A stretch of DNA of 64,000 nt, from NCBI RefSeq assembly GCF_030913655.1, contig NZ_CP133189.1, forward strand, positions 2,790,001 to 2,854,000. The letters run 5' to 3'. The DNA comes from Clostridium sp. MB40-C1. Its GTDB lineage: Bacteria; Bacillota; Clostridia; Clostridiales; Clostridiaceae. Positions 55,184 to 63,795 of this stretch are shown here, piece by piece. The position numbers were made by a program, and so were the translations under genes. Numbering within the stretch: the first letter of the stretch is position 1; each line of letters opens with the position of its first letter. The notes under the pieces were generated by a model. That model was not told where the DNA came from. It worked only from the letters and a program-made list of their open reading frames with translations, and searched no databases.

Positions 55184-55209
55184 GAGCGATAGCTCAATTG
55201 GAGTAGAAC
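55184..55209 (+). other. tRNA 5'-end-like fragment
   Basis: GAGCGATAGCTCAATTGG followed by AGTAGAAC looks like an acceptor strand plus D-arm. No anticodon stem, TTCGAAT arm or 3' acceptor follows, so it is at most a relic. Confidence 0.35.
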
Positions 55210-55352
55210 TTATCCTAGATTAATTACCTATGCTTTAAAATAACTTTAAAATATTCTTTTGTCCGTTAGGACTTAGAAACTTTCTTTAAAAATTTTGTTT
55301 CACATCTAAATTTTATATGACCACTCAAATCATGAATAAAGCATTTAAATTC

Positions 55353-55709
55353 AAAGATTTTCTGACATAAGGAAGAAAATCATCCTTTAGTCTTCCTCTT
55401 CTCCCCAGTATACATATTAAATTATATTACTTATAAAGAAACTAAGGCAGAAGAATTGGATTTTCTTATATATGTAGTTAGCCGATTAAACTTTGAAGTA
55501 GCAATTAGAAGTACTTAAGGTGTAGAATTCTAAAAATCCGTAATTGCAGGAATGGACTCCTGCAGCCAAACTGTGTCATGGACGACGCATAGTGAGGGTA
55601 GGATTTTTAGAAGGCTAAGCCTTTAGTACTTCTTTGCGTGCTGAAGGTTTAATGGATAACTACATATATTTAGAAAAACCTATTCTTCTGCCGTTATTCA
55701 TTACGTCAC
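55353..55709 (+). ncRNA. Large structured RNA element, copy 2
   Basis: Same order of helices as copy 1. Paired changes relative to copy 1: outer stem GGCAGAAGAAT/ATTCTTCTGCC, AGAAGTACT/AGTACTTCT, first hairpin GCAGGA-ATGGAC-TCCTGC (55546-55563), second hairpin TGTGTC-ATGGAC-GACGCA (55572-55589, with one U-G pair). The 8-base spacer between hairpins and the hexaloops are kept while the stems differ. Ends 12 bases before the mrp stop codon (minus strand), the same placement as copy 1. Confidence 0.75.
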
Positions 55710-55721
55710 AACATTATTATA

Positions 55722-56564
55722 TTATTTGTTTAATTTCTTAACAAAGTTATTATAAAGTTCATCATATTCTTTTGACTCTCTTATAAAACTTTCCATTTTA
55801 CCTTGTTCTAAGCTCTCAACCATATCTAAATTTATTGGCATCTCTGCTAAAAGATTAGTGCCTAAATACTTTGCATGTTCTTCAGATGGTTTTTTGCTAA
55901 ATACTCTTATTTTATCTCCACAGGCTTCACATTTTATGTAAGCCATATTTTCTACAACACCTAGTAGATTTATTCCCATTTTTTCTATCATTATTACTAC
56001 TTTTTTAACTATCATAGAAACCATGTCTTGTGGAGTTGAAACTACAACCATTCCTGTTATAGGAAGGCTTTGCATTATTGTTAAAGCTATATCTCCTGTG
56101 CCTGGAGGCATGTCGATTAAAAGATAATCTAATTCACCCCAAATTGTATCAGTATACATTTGATTTAAAACTCCAGTTATCAAAGGTCCTCTCCATATAA
56201 CTGGTTGTTCCTCCTCTTCTGTAAGAAGATTTAAAGACATTACCTTTACTCCACCTTCTGTTTGTATAGGCACAAAATTAACTTCTTCTGTACCTTCATG
56301 TTGGATTGCTTGAGCTCTTTGATTATTAATACCAAATACTCTAGGCATTGATGGACCAGTAATATCTGCATCTAAAACTCCAACTTTGTATCCATTTTTA
56401 GCAAGTTGAGTTGCTAAAATTCCTGTTACTGTAGATTTTCCAACTCCACCTTTACCACTGATAACACCAATTATATTTTTTATATTTCCATTTTTAGGAA
56501 ATGTCTTTGAACATTCTTGTTCATTACATGTTCCCTTGCTTGGACAAGTATCACAACTGCTCAT
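55722..56564 (-). CDS. Mrp/NBP35-type iron-sulfur cluster carrier ATPase
   Basis: A 280-residue P-loop protein with a deviant Walker A GKGGVGKST (about 35-43), LDADITGPSMPRVFG and DMPPGTGD. An N-terminal Cys group (CDTCPSKGTCNEQEC) and a central CEACG motif suggest cluster binding as in NBP35/ApbC. It delivers Fe-S clusters to apoproteins. Good AGGAGG before the ATG. Confidence 0.93.
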   Translation of the reverse strand: MSSCDTCPSKGTCNEQECSKTFPKNGNIKNIIGVISGKGGVGKSTVTGILATQLAKNGYKVGVLDADITGPSMPRVFGINNQRAQAIQHEGTEEVNFVPIQTEGGVKVMSLNLLTEEEEQPVIWRGPLITGVLNQMYTDTIWGELDYLLIDMPPGTGDIALTIMQSLPITGMVVVSTPQDMVSMIVKKVVIMIEKMGINLLGVVENMAYIKCEACGDKIRVFSKKPSEEHAKYLGTNLLAEMPINLDMVESLEQGKMESFIRESKEYDELYNNFVKKLNK

Positions 56565-56645
56565 TTTTATTCCTCCTAATTGTAATATGAAAAATTAACA
56601 ACAATATTATATCATTATATCTATTTTTATCAAATGCCAAAAACC

Positions 56646-57470
56646 TTAAAAATCTTTTGGTTTTTCGTCTTTACTCATATTAAAACCCCATGAATTAAAA
56701 TCATATTTATTAATAAAATAATACTTAACTTCTTTTTTAGTTTTCTTATTAAAAAAGGTAATTATACATTTATATAAATCACTCTTATAACCTTCAGTTA
56801 ATATATCCATAGTTATTTCATACTTATCTCTTTCGTCATTTTTTATTATTTCTGCATTTTTACTTAATTGCTCTTTAAACTCTTCTATATCTGTTGTTAA
56901 AACAAATTTTGCACCTTCTTCATCATTTATATCTATACCTATCTTTTCATTAGAGCTTAAATTCTTACTGTAATCTTCTAATGCTTTAAGCATAGAACCA
57001 TAATAAACATCCTTAAATTCCTTTGGTATTCTTAAATTTAAAAAGTTCTTTAAAATATCATCATCTAATCTATTAGACACAATATAAACTTTCCCATCAC
57101 TGTAAAGATTACCTGCATCACTTTTATCTAATCCTGCAACATATTTAAACTTGTGAACTTTATCTATACTTTCATAAAGTTCAATATTATAGTCAGGCTC
57201 TAAAGATGTCTTTTTATTTACTTCTTTTCCTGATGATAAAATACCATATAAATCTTGTATAGATTTTTTATCTGTAACAATAAACGTAAAACCTTTGTCT
57301 CTTATATTTTGTATTATTACTTTGTTTATTTTCCCTTGTTTTATGTATTCAAAATCTTTATTTTGCATTCCTAATTTAACCTTAAAAGCATCAATTTTGC
57401 TACATCCTAAAAATGTAGTGTTAAAAATAATAATGATTAAAACAAGTATAGCTTTAAGCTTCTTATTCAC
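56646..57470 (-). CDS. Lipoprotein of unknown function
   Basis: A 274-residue protein starting at GTG (57468-57470) behind TAGGAGGTG. Signal peptide with lipobox TTFLGC (Cys near residue 24), so it is a lipid-anchored surface protein; the mature part is Lys/Asp-rich without a recognised domain. It is 23 bases downstream of lgt, the enzyme that would lipidate it. Confidence 0.82.
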   Translation of the reverse strand: MNKKLKAILVLIIIIFNTTFLGCSKIDAFKVKLGMQNKDFEYIKQGKINKVIIQNIRDKGFTFIVTDKKSIQDLYGILSSGKEVNKKTSLEPDYNIELYESIDKVHKFKYVAGLDKSDAGNLYSDGKVYIVSNRLDDDILKNFLNLRIPKEFKDVYYGSMLKALEDYSKNLSSNEKIGIDINDEEGAKFVLTTDIEEFKEQLSKNAEIIKNDERDKYEITMDILTEGYKSDLYKCIITFFNKKTKKEVKYYFINKYDFNSWGFNMSKDEKPKDF

Positions 57471-57493
57471 AAATTCACCTCCTAAAACATCAA

Positions 57494-58258
57494 TCATCTT
57501 TTATAAACTATTTTTCTAATTTTACTTAAATTAAAAAGGACAAGTCCTATTACTAGTGTAAATATAGCAATAAATTGAGAAGTTGAAAAAATTCCTACAG
57601 TTCCTCTTGGGTCATTTCTAAAAAATTCCACAATGAACCTCCCAACACTATAGATTATAACATACATCGAAAAAACCTTGCCATTTTTCCTTTCCTTTTT
57701 ATCATACCATAATAAAAATAAAGCTAATCCAAAATCAAATATAGATGAATATAATTGAGTTGGATGAAGTGAAATATGACTAGGTGCAAATGGTGATTCT
57801 TTAAATATAACGCCTATAGGTAAATGTGTTTCTCTTCCATAGCAACATCCAGCTAGAAAACACCCTATTCTTCCAAATCCTTGTGCTAAAACCACACTTG
57901 GTGCTACTAAATCAATAGTCTTTAAAATACTCCATCTTTTTCTTTTGCAATATATTACTATACCTAAAACTCCTCCTATTATAGCTCCATATATAACAAA
58001 CCCACTTCCAAATTCCTTAATGATTGCCACTGGATTAGATTTAATATAATTAAAATCAGTTAATATATATAATACTTTACCGCCTATAACACCCGAAATT
58101 ATAGTAAATATAGACATGTCCCACAACATATCTTCATTATATCCTCTTTCTTTGCTTCTTTTATTTAAAAGTACGAGAGCAAATATTATTCCTATTGTTA
58201 TCATAAATCCATATCCATAAACTTTTATACCGAAAACTTCAAACAGAATGGGTTTCAT
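57494..58258 (-). CDS. lgt: Prolipoprotein diacylglyceryl transferase
   Basis: A 254-residue membrane enzyme with seven helices that attaches diacylglycerol to the lipobox cysteine. The Lgt signature AQGFGRIGCFLAGCCYG (around 125-141) and HPTQLYSS near 165 are intact, plus GRFIVEFFRND. Adjacent to a lipoprotein gene in the same operon. Confidence 0.96.
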   Translation of the reverse strand: MKPILFEVFGIKVYGYGFMITIGIIFALVLLNKRSKERGYNEDMLWDMSIFTIISGVIGGKVLYILTDFNYIKSNPVAIIKEFGSGFVIYGAIIGGVLGIVIYCKRKRWSILKTIDLVAPSVVLAQGFGRIGCFLAGCCYGRETHLPIGVIFKESPFAPSHISLHPTQLYSSIFDFGLALFLLWYDKKERKNGKVFSMYVIIYSVGRFIVEFFRNDPRGTVGIFSTSQFIAIFTLVIGLVLFNLSKIRKIVYKR

Positions 58259-58305
58259 TATCTTACCTCCTATAGTTTAAAATATATATTTTAACATAAA
58301 ACAAC

Positions 58306-58330
58306 AAAAGAAGCTTTAAGCTTCTTTTTT
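58306..58330 (-). terminator. Terminator of the 193-residue protein gene
   Basis: AAAAGAAGCTT/AAGCTTCTTTT stem with T-runs, between the gene at 58393 and lgt. Confidence 0.75.
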
Positions 58331-58392
58331 ATTTTCCTATTATAAAATTATAATACTTAAAAAAGACTAAATCAATGAAATCTATAATTAGA

Positions 58393-58974
58393 CTACTGTA
58401 TTCTTATAGTTTGAACTATACTATCAAACAACGCCTTAAAAGCTTCTTTAAAATTCTCATTTTTAACAAAAAAAGATACTCTAACTATCCTATCATTACT
58501 CTTGATAAAATACTCATTAGCTACATAATAAATGTCATTTGATAAAATCACATATCTAACCCAATAGCCCTTCTTATTATCTATATTTATATCTTTTATT
58601 TTATAATTTAAAATATTATTCTGTTTCATAGATATTTGTTTGCTATTTTCTAAAAATTCTTCTAAATTACCTCCTATATTCCAAACTTGAACAAGTCCAT
58701 TTATTCCTAAGTCTTCTGCTTTAAAATTATTATGATATATTATTTCGCTCCCTAGGGAATTCTCAGTTTCAGTATTCCACTTCTCGGGGAGCTTATAAGT
58801 TAACCATCCATCTAAAACTTTATATTCTTTTAAAGAATTTATATTATTCTGTATAAAACTTACATATTTAATACGTTCCTCGAACAATTTTCCAATTCCA
58901 AAAAGAGATACCATTAATACGAAAGCAATAACAACAATTTCTATTCTCCTTTTGTTTATTAATATAATTTTCAT
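58393..58974 (-). CDS. Single-pass membrane protein of unknown function
   Basis: A 193-residue protein with one N-terminal membrane helix (about 10-30). The outer part (GWLTYKLPEKWNTE, YWVRYVILSNDIYYVANEYFI, VRVSFFV) has a PsbP/PsbP-like pattern seen in many clostridial proteins, but I cannot assign a function. GGGGGAG before the ATG, own terminator. Confidence 0.75.
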   Translation of the reverse strand: MKIILINKRRIEIVVIAFVLMVSLFGIGKLFEERIKYVSFIQNNINSLKEYKVLDGWLTYKLPEKWNTETENSLGSEIIYHNNFKAEDLGINGLVQVWNIGGNLEEFLENSKQISMKQNNILNYKIKDINIDNKKGYWVRYVILSNDIYYVANEYFIKSNDRIVRVSFFVKNENFKEAFKALFDSIVQTIRIQ

Positions 58975-59044
58975 AAAACTCCCCCATATCTATTATAAAG
59001 TACACCCTACTAATATACTATATGAGTAGGAATCAAAAAATATT

Positions 59045-59078
59045 AAAACTAACTGCAATTTAAAGCAGTTAGTTTTTT
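59045..59078 (-). terminator. Terminator of the Lys/Asp-repeat protein gene
   Basis: AAAACTAACTGC/GCAGTTAGTTTT stem with T-run. Confidence 0.9.
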
Positions 59079-59081
59079 TAT

Positions 59082-60764
59082 TTACATAACAGGTACCATA
59101 ATCCTGCAATTTTTAAAGTCATAAAACATTACCCAGTACCCCTTGCTATACATTTTATTATCATCATATTTTTTACAAGTCCAAGTAGTAAAACCTGTTG
59201 TTCCTCCAAAAGGTTGATCATAAATCATCTTTGTACCAGGTATTGCGTATACTATATATTTCATGTTTCCTCTTGAATCACATTTATATCCAACAAGATA
59301 ATATCCTTGTTTCTTTATATAAGGATAATAATAACTCATAGGATAATACAACATATTATATATCCTAAAATCCGCTAATGGGCTTATTGTTTCAAGCTGT
59401 CCCACTGGCACCTTATACCATTTACACTTACCCATCTCAGGACATATCCCATGGATTTCCTCAAGATTTTTTGCTAAGTTCTTGAAAAACTCTCCTGTAG
59501 TTCCTAATGGATACTCATCTTTACATTTGTCATCTTTATCTTTGTATTTATCATCTTTGTCTTTACATTTATCATCTTTGTCTTTACATTTATCATCTTT
59601 ATCTTTGTATTTATCATCTTTGTCTTTACATTTATCATCTTTATCTTTGTATTTATCATCTTTGTCTTTACATTTATCATCTTTGTCTTTGTATTTATCA
59701 TCTTTATCTTTGTATTTATCATCTTTGTCTTTACATTTATCATCTTTGTCTTTGTATTTATCATCTTTATCTTTGTATTTATCATCTTTGTCTTTACATT
59801 TATCATCTTTGTCTTTGTATTTATCATCTTTATCTTTGTATTTATCATCTTTGTCTTTATTTTTTTTACATTCATCCTTACTTTTTTTATTTCTTTCTTG
59901 ACTTTCCCTATGTTCTTCTTGTTTATATAAATTATCATTTGTTTCATCAACTTGTTTACTCAAATCTTCCTTTTCATTATGTGAGCCTATTTGATTGCTT
60001 AAATCCAACTCCCTATTTAACTCCACCTTTTCATTTGATTTGTCTATGCTATCATTAATTTCCTCAACGTCCTTATTTGATTTTTTTGCATCATTATCAA
60101 TATCTTTAACTTCTTTATTTATGTTCTTAAATTTTTCTATGTCTCTTTCATATTCATCAAACATATTACTTTCCGCTAAATTTCTATCGCTATCTATTTC
60201 ATCTTGCATTTCTTGCTTTAGGCTCTCTTTAATCTTTGAGTCTTTTGATTTTACTTCTTTACTACCATCATTATTTGACTCAACATCTTGTTTTATGTTT
60301 TTATCCATTTCAGAATCTCTGAATTTATCTTTAGGTTCCATAATAGAGTACGCTTTCCAGTTATCTAACTTAACTCCATTTATAAACCCATTCAAAACAA
60401 CCCTCATATTAGCATCTTTAAAATTCACTATACAAGCGCCCTTTATTGCATCCATTCCTATGCCACTACCAGCTAAATTACTTACCTCATATTCATAAGA
60501 AACCTCTGTGCTTCCAAAATTATCTAAATTCATTTTCCCCAATTTAATTAGTTTTTTAGTATCTTTACTGTTGCATATTAACACCATATAATACGGTTCT
60601 TTATCCTGTTTTAAATTTTGAACATAGTATGATACTTTACATTTGTCATTTTTCTTCTCTATCTTAGTATATCCTGTAGGAAATTTATTTGCATCTGCTG
60701 AAAAACCTTTTTCATCTTCTTGTAATATAATAAAATACCTACTATAACTTTTTTTCGTAGCCAA
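59082..60764 (-). CDS. Large repeat protein, candidate spore-surface component
   Basis: A 560-residue protein in three parts: a conserved-looking N-terminal domain (1-150; YFIILQEDEKGFSADANKF), a charged low-complexity region with 16 seven-residue units DDK(Y/C)KDK (about 301-416), and a Tyr/Cys-rich C-terminal domain (about 417-560; YYPMSYYYPYIKKQGYYLVGYKCD). No signal peptide. The repeated Cys and Tyr could cross-link, as in coat or exosporium proteins; this is inference. Monocistronic with a terminator. Confidence 0.75.
   Translation of the reverse strand: MATKKSYSRYFIILQEDEKGFSADANKFPTGYTKIEKKNDKCKVSYYVQNLKQDKEPYYMVLICNSKDTKKLIKLGKMNLDNFGSTEVSYEYEVSNLAGSGIGMDAIKGACIVNFKDANMRVVLNGFINGVKLDNWKAYSIMEPKDKFRDSEMDKNIKQDVESNNDGSKEVKSKDSKIKESLKQEMQDEIDSDRNLAESNMFDEYERDIEKFKNINKEVKDIDNDAKKSNKDVEEINDSIDKSNEKVELNRELDLSNQIGSHNEKEDLSKQVDETNDNLYKQEEHRESQERNKKSKDECKKNKDKDDKYKDKDDKYKDKDDKCKDKDDKYKDKDDKYKDKDDKCKDKDDKYKDKDDKYKDKDDKCKDKDDKYKDKDDKCKDKDDKYKDKDDKCKDKDDKCKDKDDKYKDKDDKCKDEYPLGTTGEFFKNLAKNLEEIHGICPEMGKCKWYKVPVGQLETISPLADFRIYNMLYYPMSYYYPYIKKQGYYLVGYKCDSRGNMKYIVYAIPGTKMIYDQPFGGTTGFTTWTCKKYDDNKMYSKGYWVMFYDFKNCRIMVPVM
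59515..59858 (-). repeat. 21-bp minisatellite in the repeat protein gene
   Basis: About 16 units of 21 bp. The variable Y/C codon makes a higher-order pattern YYC YYC YYC YC YC C YC, which means 63-bp blocks were amplified first. All other frames stay open through the array, producing spurious long frames on the plus strand. Confidence 0.9.
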
Positions 60765-60898
60765 TCATTTTCCCCCCAAAACAAACTTATTCATTATTAT
60801 AATATATGCTTACTTTTTAAAAAATGAACTTTTTTTAGGAAAAACTATATTCAAACTTAATGTTTACTTTTAATTTTACATATTAGTTGGATATTATA

Positions 60899-60923
60899 AA
60901 ACCCACATTAAAAATGTGGGTTT
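60899..60923 (-). terminator. Terminator of the rnmV-ksgA unit
   Basis: AAACCCACAT/ATGTGGGTTT stem behind the ksgA stop. Confidence 0.85.
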
Positions 60924-60955
60924 ATTGATACCATGAATTATATATTCATATGCTA

Positions 60956-61798
60956 CTAATTAATGATTTCATATATTGAATTAGTTAGATTAGCAAACTC
61001 TTGAAGAGATAACGTTTCTCCTCTTCTCTTTAAATCTATATTAGAATTATTAAAAGCTTTCTCCATATTACTATCATCTAAAAGATTAAGACTCTTTACA
61101 ACGTTTCGTAATGTTTTCCTTCTCATATTAAAAGATTGTCTCACTATCTTGAAAAATAGCTCCTCATCATTAACACCTACTCTAGGTTTATCTAACTTAT
61201 CTAGTCTTATAACTATTGAATCTACTTTAGGTTGTGGTATAAATGAGGAGGGAGACACTGTTCGTATTATTTTTGTATCACAATAATATTGTACCAATAC
61301 TGAAAGTGAACCATATTCTTTACAATTAGGCTCAGCATCTATTCTTTCTGCCACTTCCTTCTGAATCATAATTGTTAAAGACTTAAACTTATAGTTTTCA
61401 TTTAATATTCTAGCTATAATAGGGGTGGTAACATAATAAGGAAGATTAGCAACCACCTTAACACTTTCCTCATCACCTATTATCTCATTAAAGTCTACCT
61501 TCAAGGCATCCTTATGTATAACTTGAAAATTTTCAAAAGAAGAAAGTTCATTTTTAAGTATAGGAATAAGTTCCGAATCTAATTCAACTGCACATACTTT
61601 TTTCGCTTTCATTAAAAGTTCTTTAGTTAAAGTTCCTACTCCAGGACCTATTTCAATAACAAAATCTTCTTTTGAAACCTCTGCACTTTCTACTATATCA
61701 TCTAAAACAGTATCATCTATTAAAAAATTTTGTCCTAAGCTTTTTGTAAACTTAAAATTATATTTTTTTACTAAATCCTTAGTATTCAGTTTTTCCAT
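60956..61798 (-). CDS. ksgA: 16S rRNA dimethyladenosine transferase
   Basis: A 280-residue SAM-dependent methyltransferase that dimethylates A1518/A1519 of 16S rRNA. The SAM loop is [10 protein letters not shown] near 47, the catalytic [10 protein letters not shown] near 118, and the C-terminal helical domain contains [10 protein letters not shown]. It overlaps rnmV by 20 bases, with AAGGAG inside rnmV. Confidence 0.97.
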   Translation of the reverse strand: MEKLNTKDLVKKYNFKFTKSLGQNFLIDDTVLDDIVESAEVSKEDFVIEIGPGVGTLTKELLMKAKKVCAVELDSELIPILKNELSSFENFQVIHKDALKVDFNEIIGDEESVKVVANLPYYVTTPIIARILNENYKFKSLTIMIQKEVAERIDAEPNCKEYGSLSVLVQYYCDTKIIRTVSPSSFIPQPKVDSIVIRLDKLDKPRVGVNDEELFFKIVRQSFNMRRKTLRNVVKSLNLLDDSNMEKAFNNSNIDLKRRGETLSLQEFANLTNSIYEIIN

Positions 61799-62345
61799 CT
61801 TCTATCTCCTTATTTACTTTATTTAAAGCTGCTACAAATTCTTCTCTAGCTATACCATAATTATTTAACCTAGTAATAAATTGTGCAGAATTACAATACC
61901 CTATACCTAATTCTTTTCCTAACCTCTCTCTTCTTTTCTTTGAATCCCCTTCACCTGTAAGTTTAAAGAAATATAAGTCTTGAGTATTAAAAAAACTTCT
62001 TTTTTCCTTAACTTCACATTTTGCATTTTGAAGAGCTCTTCTTATAGTCTCTGGAGAAGCATTTTCAACTCCAATATCATCATCTTTCAATCCTTCTTGC
62101 TTTGTTATATATGCGTGCTTAGCTCCACTAACTCTTTTAGTTATTATTCTTCTTATCTTTTCACCTGCAAAATCAGGATCTGTAAATATTATTACTCCCT
62201 GTCTTTTTTGAGCTTCTTTTATTCTATCTATCACCTTACTATTTATACCAAATCCACCTACTGCAATTATCTCTGCCTCTACAGCTCTTTTAACCGCAGT
62301 TATATCATCTCTTCCTTCTACTATAATAACTTCCTTTATCATCAT
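61779..62345 (-). CDS. rnmV: Ribonuclease M5
   Basis: A 188-residue TOPRIM nuclease that matures 5S rRNA. TOPRIM motifs IIVEGRDD near the start and [12 protein letters not shown] near 60. Start ATG at 62343-62345 (or the next ATG) is 9 bases from GGAGG; the longer frame upstream has no SD. Coupled to ksgA. Confidence 0.95.
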   Translation of the reverse strand: MMIKEVIIVEGRDDITAVKRAVEAEIIAVGGFGINSKVIDRIKEAQKRQGVIIFTDPDFAGEKIRRIITKRVSGAKHAYITKQEGLKDDDIGVENASPETIRRALQNAKCEVKEKRSFFNTQDLYFFKLTGEGDSKKRRERLGKELGIGYCNSAQFITRLNNYGIAREEFVAALNKVNKEIEDGKTEY

Positions 62346-62464
62346 AAAAATAAAGCCTCCACAAATTAATCTAAACAACATTATCTTTTTATATTATAAA
62401 CCAAAGAAATCTTTATTCAAATTATTTTTAATAATTTCATAGTTGTACTTTTAAGCAAAAGAAA

Positions 62465-62481
62465 AGAGCGCTTAGCGCTCT
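62465..62481 (-). terminator. Terminator of the yabE-like gene
   Basis: AGAGCGC/GCGCTCT stem over the stop codon, then TTTTCTTTT on the minus strand. Confidence 0.88.
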
Positions 62482-63517
62482 ATTGTACAATATATACATT
62501 TAAGTATCTAACTCCAAAATTATGAACTTCACTATCAGAATTAAAATATAAATCTATTCTATTTCCTTTTATAGCTCCTCCTGTATCTTCAGCAATAGCA
62601 TATCCATAGCCTTCTATATACAGCTTTGTTCCAAGTGGAATAATTGATGGATCAACAGCCACAGTACTATATCCACCTGAAGTTCTTTTAGTTCTAGTAC
62701 CAGATGCTGTAACTCCAAACCCTCTATCTCCAGGTCTCTTACCTGTATCTTTGAAACTGGATGTATAAGCAGTAGCTCTCATCCTAATTTTTCTTAAATA
62801 AGACGAATCACCACGGGACAACCTTACTGTTTGCATAGTTCCCATTGCAACAATCTTATCTTTGGGTTGCTGAATTACTGTTTGATTAACCATCTGTCTA
62901 GAAACTTCTTTTCCATCTTCATAAATAACTTTATATTGTATTTCTTTCTGTCCTGCTGTACCATCTTGTACAACTTTTTTATATCCCTCTTTTAAATTAC
63001 TATCTTTCTTAACTACAGTAGTAAATTCTAAAGGTTCAACCTTTTTTTCTATCTTAGAATTCACTCTAACTATATTAACCTTAAGGCCTTCTCTAATAGT
63101 TTCTTCTTTTGATGGTGAGATTTTATCTTCTTGTGAAAATTTTATTCCTTCTTGTGACAGCATTTCTTTAACATTATCTGCTGTCGTAGCGACATTTTTA
63201 CTTTTACCATCAACCTGTAGCTGGATATTAATAGCTCTTTCTATCTTTATGGTGTCTCCTGATTTTATCTTGCTTTTTAAGTCTGGTTCTACAATATCCT
63301 TGGGACCCAGTGCAATATTATTTTTCTCTAACACGTCTTTTACATCGTTTTTGTAAGTCATTACACTAATTTCTTTTCCATCGACTACAATATTGACGCT
63401 CTTTTGCATGGTAAACATTCCAATAAGCGTACATATAAGAACTAGTCCAAATAAGAAAAGAATCTTAGGTCCATTTGAGAAGTAGGTCTTTATGTCGCTA
63501 GTAATTTTTTGTAACAT
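62480..63517 (-). CDS. yabE: YabE-like G5/3D-domain cell-wall protein
   Basis: A 345-residue exported protein: N-terminal membrane helix (about 18-38), two DUF348 ubiquitin-like domains (about 40-150; VNIVVDGKEISVMTYKNDV), a G5 domain (about 155-230) and a C-terminal 3D domain (about 245-345; RMRATAYTSS, AVDPSIIPLGTKLYIEGYG, AEDTGGAIKGNRIDLYF with the three Asp). Related to Rpf-like proteins and MltA-type lytic transglycosylase folds that trim peptidoglycan. It precedes rnmV-ksgA as in Bacillus. GGAGG before the ATG. Confidence 0.93.
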   Translation of the reverse strand: MLQKITSDIKTYFSNGPKILFLFGLVLICTLIGMFTMQKSVNIVVDGKEISVMTYKNDVKDVLEKNNIALGPKDIVEPDLKSKIKSGDTIKIERAINIQLQVDGKSKNVATTADNVKEMLSQEGIKFSQEDKISPSKEETIREGLKVNIVRVNSKIEKKVEPLEFTTVVKKDSNLKEGYKKVVQDGTAGQKEIQYKVIYEDGKEVSRQMVNQTVIQQPKDKIVAMGTMQTVRLSRGDSSYLRKIRMRATAYTSSFKDTGKRPGDRGFGVTASGTRTKRTSGGYSTVAVDPSIIPLGTKLYIEGYGYAIAEDTGGAIKGNRIDLYFNSDSEVHNFGVRYLNVYIVQ

Positions 63518-63531
63518 AATTTAACCTCCTT

Positions 63532-63595
63532 GACAAAAGTGCCTAAGTCATTATACCTTGAATTTCATTTTTCGTCAAATTCAGCACTTTTTGTC
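63532..63595 (-). promoter_or_regulatory. yabE promoter flanked by an inverted repeat
   Basis: Minus strand TTGACG (63573-63578), 17-base spacer, TATAAT (63550-63555). The promoter is bracketed by GACAAAAGTGC (63532-63542) and GCACTTTTTGTC (63584-63595). Confidence 0.85.
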
Positions 63596-63795
63596 CTTAT
63601 TCTGTGTAAATTATAATGCATCATATGCATAACTATTTTTTAATAGTGAAACACTACACATAATATTATTATTAGGACAATTTCAATTTTATGTTACATT
63701 ATGAATAGCTTGTACTTTTTTATTTTTATTAAATAAGTTTTCTATATTATATATCATTTACCTTTTTATGTCAATAAGATGTGATTGTTACACAC

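Larger units (their letters stand above)
55004..55721 (+). other. Intergenic region with palindromes, tRNA-like fragment and RNA element copy 2
   Basis: No gene seen. A perfect palindrome AATGTTGCG-A-CGCAACATT is at 55020-55038, a 12-bp hairpin AAAAGCAGTTAA/TTAACTGCTTTT at 55108-55150, a tRNA 5'-like fragment at 55184-55209, and the large RNA element copy 2 from 55353 to 55709. Confidence 0.65.

Noticed and set aside
59482-60058. Long plus-strand and alternative minus-strand frames
   Set aside because: They arise because a 21-bp repeat keeps all frames open; composition is absurd (Leu/Ser or Tyr/His/Leu runs) and no RBS fits.
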